Source of the DNA: Cymbidium sinense
Lineage: Eukaryota > Streptophyta > Magnoliopsida > Asparagales > Orchidaceae
Assembly: GCA_021442155.1 (NCBI GenBank)
Contig: CM038218.1
Location: forward strand, 56,581,277 to 56,645,276
Length of the DNA: 64,000 bases
Reading direction: 5' to 3'
Position 1 is the stretch's first letter, and the number at the start of each line of letters is the position of its first letter. Both the position numbers and the translations under genes were made by a program. The notes under the pieces were generated by a model. The model was given only the letters and a program-made list of their open reading frames with translations, was not told where the DNA came from and ran no database searches. Below are positions 33,425 to 46,809 of the stretch, in pieces.

Positions 33425-36400
33425 AGGGTTTAGAGTTAGTTTAAGTTTTAGGATTTATGATTTAGGGTTTGGGGTTTAGGATTTAGGGTTGTAGCTTTTT
33501 AGGTTTAGGGTTTATGGTTTAGGGTTCATGGTTTAAGGTTTTAGGGTTTATGGTTTAGGGTTTAGGGTTTAGGGCTTAAGGTTTAGGGTTAAGGGTTTAG
33601 GGTTTAGGCTTTAGGGTTTAGGGTTTAGAGTATAGGTTTTTAGGTTTTAGGGTTTAGGGTTTAGGGTTGTAGATTTAGGGTTGTAGGTTTAGGGTTAGTT
33701 TTAAGGTTTAGGGTTTAGGATTTAGGGCTTAGGGTTTTTTTTTTAAAAATTAAGTAAACCGATAAGTTTAGGTTTATTTAATTTTTTTAATTCATTTTTT
33801 ATTTATTTGAGTTTATTTTATTTTTTTATTTAGGTTTATTTTATACTTTTATTTAGTTTAATTTATTTATTTTAGGTTTATTTATTTTAGTTTATCTTTT
33901 TTTTAGTTTATTTTTTAGGTTTAGGTTTATTTTTTAGTTGAGTTTTATTTTTATTATATTTTTTAGGTTTTGGTTCTTTTTTTTAGGATAAGGTTTTGAT
34001 TTTATTTTACTATTTTAGGTTTAGGTTTTAGGTTTTTATTTTATGTTTACTTTTAGGTTTTTTTTTTAGTTTAGGTTTAGTTTTATTTTTAGTTTATTTT
34101 TTTATTTGGTTTAGGTTTAGGTTTTGGTTTAATTTATTTAAGGTTTAAGTTTAGGATTTATTTATTTTAGTTTAGTTCATTTTAGTTTAGATTTAGTTTT
34201 ATTTTATTTTGTTTATTTTATTTTTTTAAGTTTAGATATTTATTTTGTTTAGGATTTAGGTTTTATTTTTATTTTTTTTAGATTTTAATTTTAGGTTTAT
34301 TTCAAAGGTTTATGTTTTTATTTAATTTTTATTTTATTATATTTTGAGTTTATATTATTTTTAATTTATTTATGTATTTTATTCTTGAGTTTACTTTAAT
34401 TTATAGTTTAGTTTAGGTTTTGATTTATTTTATTTTAGTTTATTTTCTTTTTTATTTTATTTTACTAAATTTATTTTAGTTTAGGTTTTTATTTTATTTA
34501 TTTTTTCTTTTTTATTTAGGTTATTTTATTTATTTTAAAATTAGGTTTTGGCTTTTAGGTTATTAGGGTTTAGGGTTTAGGGTTTAGGGATTAGGGTTTA
34601 GTGTTTTAGGGTTTAGGGTTTAGGGTTTGGGATTTGGGTTTATTTTGGGTTTAGGGTTTTGGATTTAGTATTTAGGCTTTAGGGTTTAGGGTTTTGAGCG
34701 TTTAGGGTTTAGGCTTAGCATAGGGTTTGGGGTTTAGGTTTTTGGCATTATAGTTAAGGGTTTTTAGTGTTTAGGGTTTAGGATTTAGGTTTTATGTTTA
34801 GGGTTTAGGGTTTATGGTTAATGGTTTAGGGTTAAGGTTAGAATTTAGGGTTCTCAGTTTAGGGTTTAGGGTTTAATGTTTATGCTTTGAGGTTTAGGAT
34901 TTTTTAAGGTTTAAAGTTTAGGGTTTAGGGTTGTAGGTTTAGGGTTTAGGTGTATGGTTTATCATTAATTTTAGGGATTAGGGTTTAAGCTTTAGGATTT
35001 TAGGTTTAGGATTTATGGTTTAGGGTCTTTTTTTAATTAAGTAAAGTCATAGTTTAGGTTTATTTAGTTTATTCTTTATTTATTTTAGTTTATTTTATTT
35101 TTTATTTTTTAATGTTTATTTTTTATTGTTATTTATTTTAGTTTATTTATTTTAGCTTTATTTTTTATTTTAAGTTTTTTATTTTAGTTTATTTTTTAGG
35201 TTTAAATTTTTTTTTAGTTGAGTATTTCTATTTTATTTTATAAGTTTAGGTTTTATATTTTATTTTTAAGTTTAGGTTTACATTTTTATTTTACTTTTTT
35301 AGGTTCAAGTTTTAGGTTTACTTTTAGGTTTATTTTACGTTTAGGTTTTATATTTTATTTAATTTAGGTTTTGGTTAAGGTTTAGTTTATTTTAGGTTTA
35401 GGTTTAGGTTTTATTTATTTTAGTGTAGCTTATTTTTGCTTAGGTTTAGGTTTATTTTATTTTGTTTATTATATTTTTATTTTAGGTTTAAGTTTTTTTA
35501 GTTTAGGGTTTAGGTTTTCTTTTTTATTTATTTTTATGTTTTGTTTTTAGGTTTATTTTTTAGTTTTATGTTTTTATTTAGTTTTTATTTAATTTAATTT
35601 TAGGTTTATTTTATTTTTATTTTACGTTTAGTTTTTATTTTATTAAGTTTTATTATTATTATTTTTATTTTATTTTTCAATTTAGTTTCAGTTTTTCTTT
35701 ATTTTATTTTAGTTTAATTTTATTTTTTATTTTATTTTAGGTTTAGGTTTATGTTTTAGTTATTTTTTTATTTTATTTTATTTTTATATTTTATTTAGGT
35801 TTATGTTAATTTTTTTAGGTTTAATTTTGTTTAGGTTTAGGTCTTTAGGTTTTAGGGTTTAGGGTTTAGGGCTTAGGGTTTTAGGGTTTAGGATTTTAGG
35901 CTTTAGGGTATAGGGTCAGGGTTTAGGGTATAGTGTGTAGGTTTTAGTGTTTAGACTTTAAAGGTTAGGATTTTTAGGGTTTAGGGTTTAGGGTTTAGGG
36001 TTTAGGGTTTATGATTCTTTAGGGTTGTAGGTTTAGGGTTTAGGATTTTTATTTATTTTAGTTTATTTTTATTAATCATTTTTATTCAAATTTATTTTTT
36101 ATTTTATTTAGTTAGTTTGGTTTATTTATTTTAGTTTTATTTATTTTAGTTTTGGTTTTCTGTTTTAGTTTACTTTTTAGGTTTATGTTTACTTTTTAGT
36201 TTAGTTTTATTTTTATTTTATTTTTTTAGGTTAAGTTTTAGTTTGTATTTTTAAGTTAAGGTTTATGTCTGGATTTTATTTTTCTTAGGTTTAGCTTTTA
36301 GGTTTTTATTTTAGGTTTATTTTTAGGTTTTATTTTTTAGTGTAGGTTTAGGTTTATTTTTAGTTTATTTTATTTTATTTAGTTTAGGGTTTAGATTTTA

Positions 36401-39300
36401 TTTATTTTAGTTTAGGCTTAAGTTTATTTTATTTTATTTATTTTATTTTTAGGTTTAGGTTTTTTTTTTTTAGTTTAGGGTTTAGGTTTTATTTTTTTAT
36501 TTATTTTTAGGTTTAGGTTTTTATTTTATTTTATTTTAAGTTTATTTTATTTTTATTTTACGTTTAGTTTTTATTTTATTTAATTTTTTTATTATTTGGT
36601 TTATCTTATTTTTTAGTTTAGTTTAGGTTTTATTTATTTTATTTTAGTTTAGTTTTTATTTTATTTTTTATTTTAGGTTTAGGTTTTGGAATAAGTTTTT
36701 TATTTTATTTTATTTTTTTATTTTTTTTAGTTTTAGTTTTTATATTTATTTTATTTTTAGGATTTATTTAGCTTAGGTTTCAGTTTTTAGGATTTAGGGT
36801 TTAGAGTTTAGGGTTTAGGGTTATAGACTTTAGAGATTATGGATAAGGGTTGATGATTTAGGGCTTAGGGTTTAGGGTTTAGAGTTTTAGGGTTTAGTTT
36901 TAGGGTTTAGGGTTTAGGGTTTAGGGCATAGGGTTTAGGGTTTTGGATTTTTTTCAAAAAAAATAAATAAATTGGTAGGTTTTGGTATATTAGGTTTATT
37001 TAATTTTATTTTTATTTATTTTAGTTTATTTTATTATTTAATTTTTATTTTAATTTAGATTTATTTTTTATTTTATTTAGTTTGGTTACTTTATTTTAGC
37101 TTTATTTATTTTAGTTTAGGTTTTATGTTTTAGTTTATTTTTTAGGTTTATGTTTAATTTTTAGTTTAGTTTTATTTTTATTTTATTTTTTAGGTTTAAG
37201 TTTTATTTTGTATTTTTAGGTTTAGGTTTAGGTTTCTATTTAATTTTTTTAGGTTTAGCTTTTAAGTTTTATTTTAGGTTTATTTTTAGGTTTTATTTTT
37301 TAGTTTTGGTTTAGGTTTATTTTTGGTTTATTTTATTTTATTTAGTTTAGTGTTTAAGTTTTATTTATTTTAGTTTAGTTTATTTTAGTTTAGGCTTAAG
37401 TTTATTTTATTTTGTTTATTTTAGGTTTAGGTTTTTTTTAGTTTAGGGTTTTGGTTTAGTTTTTTATTTATTTTTGGTTTAGGTTTTTATTTTGTTTTTA
37501 TTTTATTTTATTTTAGGTTTACTTTATTTTTATTTTACATTTTGTTTTTCTTTTTTATTTTTATTTTTTTAGGTTTATCATATTTTTTAAGTTTAGTTTA
37601 GGTTTTTATTTATTATATTTTAGTTTATATGTTTATCTTTTTATTTTATTTTGTTTTTAGGTTTAGGTTTAGCTATAGTTTTTTATTTTATTTTATTTTT
37701 TATTTTATTTAAGTTTTAGTTTTTATATTTTTTTTAGGTTTTATTTAATTTAGGTTTAAGTTTTTAGGATTTAGCATTTAGGGTTTAGGGTTGTAGATTT
37801 TAGGGATTATGGTTAAGGGTTCATGGTTTAGGGCTTATGGCTTAGGATTTAGGGTTTTAGAGATTAATTTTTAGGGTTTACGATTTAAGGTTTAGGGTTT
37901 AGGGTTTTAGGTTTAGGGTTTAAGGTTTAGGGTTGTAGGTTTAGGGTTTAGGGCATAGGGTTGTAGGTTTAGGATTTAGGGTTTAGGGTTTTTTATTTTT
38001 TTTAATTTTTTTATTATTTTAAATCAAGTAAACTAGTAGGTTTAGGTTTGTTTAGTTTATTTATTTTAGATTACTTTATTTTTTATTTTTATTTAGGTTT
38101 ATTTTATTTTTATTTAGTTTATTTTATTTATTTTAGGTTTATTTATTTTAATTTATTTTTTTGGTTTAGGTTTAGGTTTGTGTTTATTTTTTAGTTTAGT
38201 TTTATTTTTATTTTATTTTTAGGCTTAGGTTTTATTTTTTACTTTTATTTTTTGGTTTAGCTTTTTATTTAATTTTTTTTAGGTTTAGGTTTTAGTTTTT
38301 TATTTTAGGTTTGTTTTTAGGTATTATTTTTTATTTTAGGTTTATTTTGAGTTTATTTTATTTTATTTCGTTTAGGTTTAGGTTTAGGTTTAGGTTTAGT
38401 TTATTTAGGATTATGTTTAGGTTTTATTTATTTTAGTTTAGTTTATCTTAGTTTAGGTTTAGCTTTATTTTATTTTTATTTTAAGTTTAGGTTTTTGTTT
38501 TAGTTTCTAGTTTAGGTTTTATTTTATTATTTATTTTTATGTTTTATGTTTAGTTTTATTTGTTAGGTTTAGGCTTTTATTTAGTTTTTATTTTATTTTA
38601 TTTTAGCTTTATTTTATTTTTATTTTTGTTTTAGTTTTTATTTTATTTAGGTTTTTTATTTTTTTAGGTTAGTTTAGGTTTTATTTATTTTTATTTTGTT
38701 TAGTTTTTATTTTTATTTTATTTTCTTTTTATGTTTAAGTTTAGGTTTGGGTTTTAGTTTATGTTTTTATTTTATTTTATTTTTTATTTTATGATGGTTT
38801 AGGTTTTTTATTTTATTTTTAGGTTTTATTTAGTTTAGGTTTAGTTTTTAGTGTTTTAGGGTTTAGGGTCTAGGGTTTAGGTTTAAGGTTTCTATTTTAG
38901 GTTTATTTGTAGGTTTTATTTTTTAGTTTTGGTTTAGGTTTATTTTTCATTTATTTTATTTTATTTAGATTATGGTTTGGTTTAGTTTATTTTAGGTTTA
39001 AGTTTAGGTTTTATTTATTTTAGTTTAGGTTTAGATTTATTTTATTTTGATTATTTTATTTGTATTTTAGGTTTAGTTTTATTTTTAGTTTAGGGTTTGG
39101 GTTTTATTTTTTATTTATTTTTTAGGTTTTTTTTAGGTTTATTATTTAGGTTTAGGTTTTTATTTAGTTTTTATTTTATTTTATTTTTATTTTACGATTA
39201 CTTTTTATTATATTTAGGTATTTTATTCTTTAGTTTATATTATTATTTTTTATTTAGTTTAGGTTTTTATTTATTTTATTTTTGTTTATTTTTAATCTAT
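33425..39300 (+). repeat. Telomere-like satellite
   Basis: Same alternating structure. Boundary motif near 33747 (aaattaagtaaaccgataag), 35035, 36957 (a weak form) and 38021 (aaatcaagtaaactagtagg), giving steps of 1288, 1922 and 1064. TTTAGGG-rich blocks at about 33425-33740, 34565-35030, 35840-36040, 36790-36945 and 37760-37990. The last block before the edge (38860-38890) is very short. No GRP module is seen in this stretch. A T-rich 88-codon frame at 39097-39363 is Phe/Leu/Tyr low complexity and runs across the edge into block B, so I do not call it a gene. Confidence 0.9.
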
Positions 39301-41493
39301 CTTATGGTTGGTCTTGATAATTTTGAAGTTGAAGAGATTTATATGTTTTTAGTGGAAATTTAATTAGATTACTAGGGCTTATAATCCACCAACATACGGT
39401 TGTGGAAATGCCTAAGAGGTGAGGATTTATGTTGTCACCCGAAAAAAATAGCTACCTCAGATCCTAAATCTAGGGAGCTTTAGTATGAGCTAAATCACGA
39501 CTTAGATCTAAGCAATAAATGGACATAAGGGTTTATCTCCAAAAGAGAATCAATTGTCTGACTTCTGGACTTATAATCGCCTGGAGTGGCCGACAGCTAA
39601 CTCCTCCTATGATTTTAAAACCATGTAGTCTGATCTTATGAATTGTAAGATAATTAGGGTAGTTATTTAATTAGAAAGAGACTAAAGTCCTAAACACACT
39701 TCCTAAGAGACTAGAGCATTAGTCGTGTGAGCATATGACTTAATTTATAGATGCAAAATCTTTTCAAAATTTATTTCAGTTTAAACACATCATTTTGATA
39801 GAGGCTTTATGATTTTTATGCCTAAATGCATGATGAAATAGGCTATGGGTCAAATCAGCTAGAAGAAGCTGTTCTCCACCACAAGGGATGCCGTCACAGG
39901 TGAAGCATTCCTTTATCATGCAAGGATGGAGATCCTTCATGTTAAAGAAAGAAAGAATATGCATTCATGATGTGAAACATACAACCATACAGCTAACGGT
40001 TGCTAGATCTCTTAATTGTCTTATTTATGTCTTAGGATTTATGATGAGGTCATCAGTTGTTTAAAATTTAGTTATGAGTGATTATTTTGGTAGAAAAGTT
40101 ATTTTTATCCTAAGAGCCTAATCTATCAAACACATTAAAGCATCAATCATTTAAGAAATAATGAAAAGCATGCTGTCCTAATGCATAATGTAAACATAAC
40201 ATCAAACAATTATATAAACTATTGTAAAAGAATAAAAGATCGGTGCGGTTGGGTACCTCCATACAACCCGAAGAGAGAAAAGATGGGTAGCCGAGCTATA
40301 CCCTTATACAACCTAGAATATGAAAGAATAATTATAGTTGTATTAAATGCTATGGAAGTCTTCTTTCTTCATATCTCCATTTCTAATTTGGTTCGTCTTT
40401 GATTTGGATGGTACTTGCTTCAAAAGCATGACAGGGCACCACAGGACAAAACCTTCTGGCCACTGCTCATCCTAATCCCCCATAACACTAATCTTAATTC
40501 CTATTACAAAAATTACATTTTTGTGGGAAAAGTAAATCTAACTTCACCTGTAAAATAGAGGTTAGCTAAATATACATATAGTCCCAAGCAGTCGTATTTA
40601 TATTTTGGACTTAGCACCCTACACATGGGTAACTAACCCCACTTGTCCTAACTTGGATTATGCTTAAGGATTTAAGAAACCTGCAAAAAGAGCATTCAAA
40701 TTTATTTTTAAGCATCCTTTAAGCATAATCCCTTACAGAAAACATGATTAGGCTAATATTGGCCTATCATCCAGTCTATAAAGCATACATCCTAACATCC
40801 AATCTAAAATAAGACATCATAAAATAAAATATACATCACATCATACACTGTCCTAACATAGAGCTAGAAGTGGGGACTTAATTCTAATGTGTGTATTAAG
40901 GCTTGTGTGGTAAGTCTTGTTAGGCATTAGTGTTGTATTTTCTAAGTGTAGAAGGATTCAATTTAACATGAAAGGTTGATTTCACTTGAAGTAGTTTAAT
41001 TTATTTGAGAATTTTAATTTGTGTTTTCTTTTATTTTATTTAATTACACTTAGTAACTAAGTGTTATAAAAAGAGGTAAGGAGGATTTCCCTCTTTCATC
41101 TCTACCTTAACTCACTTTCTAAAGTATTCTAATTTGATTTAGTTCTCTTTAGTGAATGGCTTATTAAATGATTTAATTAATCCTAAGTTTAGGTTCACTT
41201 TAAATAATCCTATTCAAAATGGAAGGCATCTTAAGATTAATTTAATTGAATTACTACCACATGACATATATTAAATCATTCCTTTCCATCACATTTAACA
41301 TGCATATGATTTAATCCTAAGTGTATCTATACATGCAACATATTTTAGCACACTTAAATGATGAATGTATGTGTATGTTTAGAATTTATATTTTATTTGA
41401 TTGAACTATTTAAACATATTAATTTAAAACTTTATCCAAATTCTTATACAAAAAGAACATAATAATGAAATTAAATAGGCATGTGCAGTTGTT
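39301..41493. other. Unrecognised unique sequence, left part of block B
   Basis: Ordinary base composition, with no domain, tRNA or LTR pair recognised. The satellite ends near 39300 (tttttaatctatcttatggt). Open frames at 39776-39964 (minus) and 40181-40402 (plus, 73 codons) show no known motif. Near 40245-40325 two related words occur (gtacctccatacaacccgaa and ctatacccttatacaaccta). The stretch 40870-41110 has the look of a retroelement LTR or promoter. Confidence 0.5.
41064..41075 (+). promoter_or_regulatory. Possible TATA box in an LTR-like stretch
   Basis: The word ttataaaaagag follows a TTAGTAACTAA palindrome-like word and precedes a pyrimidine-rich tccctctttcatctctacc run (41087-41105), an arrangement common in plant retroelement LTRs. 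There is no second LTR or downstream coding frame to support it. Confidence 0.25.
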
Positions 41494-42010
41494 AAACCAG
41501 GGATGTGAGGTAAGCAAATGACCTCCTTGGAGCTAGCTAAAGCCTCGTATTCTAGGGATGTCCAGACTATATACCCATTTGCATTCAAACATATGCAAAT
41601 TCGTATACATGAACATAAGAAGTAAGCTCCAAATCATATGGCTAATTAATTCAACCACTTAGTCAATTATGAATGCATGCAATTTTAATGTAAAATGGGA
41701 TTTTCATTCACTAATCACATATACATATACATGTACAAAGATTTAAGCAAGTACATGTCATTGTTAAACTAGGGAAGTGAGGTAATCAAATGACCTCCTT
41801 GGGGTTAACTAAAGCCTCGTATTCCTGGGATGTCTAGACTATATACTTTCTTTTCTTGGACACACATGGATGTATACATAAATGAGGGAAAAAACCCATG
41901 CAAAGATTGTATATTTTTTATTGAATTATTTATATATATGAATTAAAACTCTATCGAAATTCTAATGTTGAAATACATAAAAATGAAATCAAATGGGAAC
42001 ATGCTGTTAT
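41494..42010 (+). repeat. Two tandem units preceding duplicated segment B
   Basis: The unit starting aaaccagggatgtgagg begins at 41494 and again at 41765 (as aaactagggaagtgagg), with a third at 42011 that starts the duplicated segment. Spacings are 271 and 246 bases. The sequence ahead of the first and third units (aaaactttatccaaattc and aaaactctatcgaaattc) is also alike, so a two-unit period of about 517 bases is likely. Confidence 0.8.
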
Positions 42011-45000
42011 TAAACCAGGGAAGTGAGGTAATCAAATGACCTCTTTGGGATTAGCTAAATCCTCGTGTTCCTGGGATTTCCAGACTATATACCCATTATC
42101 ATTCAATCTTATATAAATCAACACATGAATAGAGGAAAGAAAACTCAACATTAATACACTTAAGCTATAAGCACATGCATTTCTTATGTATTTCTAACTA
42201 GCATCATAACACATATTATTATTCATTTATAAGCTTTTGAAAAATACATTTGGATTTAATAGTGATAATAGCCATGCATATATTAAATTAAATCAACACA
42301 TGCAAGATTACATGAAAGAAATACATTTTATTTTACTTGATTTTAAAAAGATGGATGCATGAATTCAAATGACATATCAAATTTAACATGATTGGAAAGA
42401 GGACAATCAAATATAAGCATGTGATTCATTCAATTAAACTAGTTCTTAAGGACAATCAAATCAAATAAGATTATTTAAAGCAAACCAAAACATGTTTATT
42501 AATTAAGTTTTAAATTTGATTTGATTTAAAGAGGATAAGAGAAATCATCACTTGTTGTTTTAAACCCATTCCCACATTAGTGATTTGATTTAATTTAAGG
42601 AAATTTAATTAAGTTGATTTTATGGGTTAATTAAGTTGAACACTTAATTATATGAATTAATTACTCTTACCTATGTCACCTTAAAGTAATTAACTAAATA
42701 ATTATGAGCCAACATGATATGCATGGAAAATAAACTTGCAATGATCATAGGAAATAGAAGGGGCATAATGCAATTGACTCATGATTAATAGTCAAATAGA
42801 TTAAAGAACTTAATTAATTACTCTTATGGTTTTCCCACACATGTGGACTAACCATAATTTAATTAAACGCCTTTAGGTTATTAAACACCTAAAGATCTAC
42901 CCCTTGGTTTAATTAATTAAGGTCTGATGTGATTATGATTTTAATTTGATTAAGTGATTTAATTAATTAGTGAAATCTTAATTAATTTCATTTTAAAAAA
43001 AATTATGAAATGAACTTAGAGAAAGGGGTCCCAACCTTATTCCTTAGTTTACTTACTATTGAACAATGATTAATAAATTCAATTAACCAATTTATTACTA
43101 TTCAAGATATTAATTAATCATTACTTAACTTAAAAGAGTAGTTAAGATTTAATTAGTCAATTTTCCTAATTAAGTGAGCGATAAATCCCAAGAAAATCAT
43201 GGGAGGCAGAGGTCATCCCATCAAATTAACCCAATAAATTTGGGATTAATTACTCAAGTAATTATAGAGTAATTAAGCTAATTAATTTTATAATTAAATC
43301 TTAATTAAACCTTAATTACTCTTCAAATATAGTTAAGATCATTTTTAATTAATTCTTCACTGAAATACCTATAAAATGAGTATTTATTTGTATTTTTTAT
43401 TTCTCTAAGATTTTTAGAAGTTTCAGCCATTAAGAATGATTAATTAAGTCTAATTAAAGACTAAGCCTATTGGCCATGCATGCGTGCACACTTTTCACAT
43501 GGTGCGTGGATTAGCTACTTATCCGACTTAGCACCTACGTGGCAGCGATGGATGCACTTTTTCTTTCTATTTAGATCATATGGCTATGATTAATCTTATA
43601 GCTTAATAAGATTAAATTAAATCAATCTAGTAGATCTAATCACTACAGTCCATTTTGATCATGAACAGATGTTGCGTGATCTAACATCATGCAAGTGGAA
43701 AATGGAGTTTGTCCACTATTGCTCACTTGTCTGAGCTTACCCGAGCTTGGATCAACTCCAAAAAGATCCCAAACCTTCACGAAATTGATCAGAGGGGATC
43801 CAATGTTCAAGATCACATGAGATGCAAGTTTTCCTCAAAAAGCTCCAACCCATTTTTGCCTAAGGATTAGTTTTGGAAGCATACCTCGCTAGAGCTCAAG
43901 ACTAGTGGCTTGAATGATTGAGGAATCTTCATCTAGTGGAGATGAAGCCCTGTTGAGCAGCAGTTGGATTAATTCCTTGCTATTCGCTCTGAAGGCCATG
44001 AACTAACAATTTGGAGCTCAACTTTGATCAAAGTCCACATCCGGTGCTTGACAAGCTTGGGAGATCATTTGATCTTGCTTGATGAGGCCTAAGGGAGATG
44101 CGTGCAAACTTAATTTGAGTTTGATGGAGAAATGGGGAAGTTAGGTCGAAAATGGGAGTGTCCTATTTTGGGAGAGATTGGAATGGCATTTTTTGATCGA
44201 GGAACGAGTTTGGGAGCTTAGGGAATGGCTCTAGCTCATCTCGGGTAGCTAGGGCTCTGAGGAATGATTTATGTGTGTGTTTGAGTGAAAATGAATGGTT
44301 GTATACCCCCTTTCATCTTGATCAGACGGTGGGATAGGGTTTGTCTTCTAGTGGCTATTCGGCCATCTCAGGGAGTCATGGGTTGCAGGGAGGAGGTGAG
44401 TTGGCTTGGCTTGGTTGGTTGAAGGTGTGGAGGTGGCTACCAAGAAGGAATCATGGGTGTCCTATGGGTTTCAAATTCTCCAATAGGGAGAGTGAGGTGA
44501 TTTCACCTCCCATGGGTCATGGCCTACCCAACCACCCCTTAGGTTAGGTTGGCGGTGTCCTAGGTGCCTAAGTGGACCATTGGGAGAGTTCCAAGTGGCC
44601 AAGGAATGGAAATGACCACATACATGGGTGATTTGTCTCATGTGATGCCCTTGACCTAAGGGTAGAATAATCATTTAGCATTTGATTTGATTTGGCTAGA
44701 TTTAAAATGAGCGAAAAGTGGGTTAGCCCAAATTTCAAGTCAATTGGAGTTGATTTGGTTAGGTTTGGCTTAATTCGACCCATTTAGGTCAAATTGGGTT
44801 ACGTTGGATCAAGTTGACCTATTGGTCAAATTGGGTCAAACCAAGGGTCGAGTCAAGTTCATATGATTATTTGGGATGTTTTGGTTCAATTGGTTTGGTT
44901 AAGTTTGTCTTAGATTTTATTTTGGCTCATTTGAATTCATTTGGGTCAAATGGGTTAAGTTGACCAATTTGATCAAATTGGCCAAATTGGTTTGGGTTGG

Positions 45001-46548
45001 GTATTGGTTTGGGATTAGTTGACCAATTGATGATGATTGTATGCTTTGGTTTCAATTAATTTGTATTTCATGTTGATTTAGGCCAACTTGAACCTTTAGG
45101 TCAATTTCGGCTAAGTAGGTCAATTGGGTCCAATCATGGCTTTGGTCAAGTTCAACAATCAATTTGGAATGAACTTGAGCCATTGGTTGCAATCAATTTG
45201 GTTTATATTTTGATTTGACCCAATTTGATCTTTTAGGTCAATTTGGGTCAACTTGGGTGAAGAAGGCCAATTGGGTTTGGTTTGACTCAATTGATTGTCA
45301 AGTCATATTCAAATATTGATTTTGATTTGGTATGAATCATTAGTTTCAAGGGATTTGGCTTAGGTTGTAATGTGGATAGTTTGGGTTCATATGGGTTAAG
45401 GGGTTGACTTGGTAAAATGACCAAGTTGACTTGGTTTGACCTAATTTGTGATAATTGATCAACCTAGGGTGATCAACAATCATGATGGGAGGTTTTGATG
45501 TAGTTGGTTCAATCTAATTTGGGTAGGATTAGAACTTTGTTCAAATAGGTCAAATTGGCCACTTTGGGTCAAGTGGACCAATTGGGTTTAGTTGGCTTGA
45601 TTTTGGGTTGAGTTTGATTTAGTTGAGTCTATATATAGATTTGGGATTTATATATAAATTTAATTGCAATTGGCTTGGGTTCAAATGGGTTTTGCCTATT
45701 TGAACATTTCAAGTCAAGCCGGTTGTTGGGTTTAACTTAAGCTGATTTTGGTTTGATGATTGTAGAGTTTTCATATATATTTGTGAATATGCAAAAAGAT
45801 TGATTCATGAGAAAATTAAAGCTGAATTGGTTTTGAATGAAGGAATTTAATAAGTCCATGAGTCGAAATATATGGCTTAGGTTTGGATTTTGATTTGGTT
45901 TGATTTAATTTTGTTCATTTAAATGTATATTTCATTGAAATTTATAAAGATGATTGAAAATATGATTATTTTATGAGATTTGGTTAAGATTTAGCTAAGT
46001 CCATGGGATAGGTCATATGGCTTAGGAAGGGTTTTGATTTAATTTGATTTAGTTTGATTTAGTTTTGATTATTTGATGTAGATTTGATTTATATTTAGGA
46101 AGATGATTGAAAATGATTATAAGAAAGTCAATTGATTTTGGATTGATTTGGATTAAGATTTGGCTAAGTCTATGGGTTAGGCCATATGGCTTAAGAAGGT
46201 TTTCAAGTATGGATTTGATCATGGGCATCAATCATTTGGTTTTGGAATTTGGGTTTGGATTTGGATTTGAATTTGATGTTTTAATTGAACTTGAGGTTTG
46301 GTTTGAGATGGTGAACTTGGATTTGATTTGGGTTGTAGGGTAGGTGGATTATCCCAATCCTTATGGCATAACCTAATCCTATGGTTAACCTTTCTAAGTC
46401 ATTAAGCTTAGGTTAAGTGTTCACCTAATTATTAGAAGTGTCTTATGACTAGGGAAATCTTAGTGTCTAGAAGACTCACGAAGTCTAAGATGGGAAGATT
46501 GAATCCGCACTCCAAAAGTGTGCCTTATGCTCCATAGTGTTGCTCTTA
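42011..46548. repeat. Noncoding duplicated segment, copy B
   Basis: Matches 19232-23576 in order: the 89-base unit (42011-42098), AT-rich DNA with TTAATTAA-type words, a mixed-composition stretch (43450-44690), then the TCAAATTGGG-like minisatellite (44690-46320) and the lead into the gypsy protease. The open frames here (for example 44341-44547) differ in length and frame from those in copy A, which speaks against genes. Confidence 0.85.
44690..46320 (+). repeat. Degenerate minisatellite of TCAAATTGGG-like words, copy B
   Basis: Counterpart of 21720-23340, with the same irregular words (gggtcaaattgg, gttgaccaatttg, tttgatttagttttgat). It differs by substitutions and small gains and losses of words. 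Confidence 0.7.
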
Positions 46549-46806
46549 GAGATATATGATTGGAAGACCGAAGCCAAGTTTCATATTATAGACTCGAATA
46601 CATCTTTGAACATTTGCTTGGGAGACCATGGATACCTGAGAATAACATAGTTCCATCCTCTCTACTTCAGTGTATGAAGTTGATGAGAGGTGGGATCGTC
46701 TACTGTGCTAATGGAGATCTCAAGCCATTTATAGTTCGCAAGGTCGGCATATATGATTATGCGACTTACTACCTCCATCAAAATCAACAAGTCTATTCTC
46801 GCAAAC
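46549..46806 (+). pseudogene. Gypsy aspartic protease C-terminal part, copy B
   Basis: Second copy of the 23577-23850 fragment: the word LLGRPWIPENNIVPSS is clear, but IH has become IP, and a one-base change of frame lies before it. It ends in aagtctattctcgcaaac, which in copy A continues into the pol linker. Here the AT-rich segment follows directly, so linker, RT, both RNase H and integrase parts are absent. Confidence 0.85.
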
Positions 46807-46809
46807 CTA

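Noticed and set aside
39097..39363. 88-codon hydrophobic protein at the satellite edge
   Set aside because: Mostly Phe/Leu/Tyr from T-rich repeat, and the end lies in unrelated block B sequence.
39301..41493. LTR of the block B retroelement
   Set aside because: A TATA-like word and pyrimidine run are present, but no second copy, primer-binding site or terminal TG...CA pair could be found in the window.
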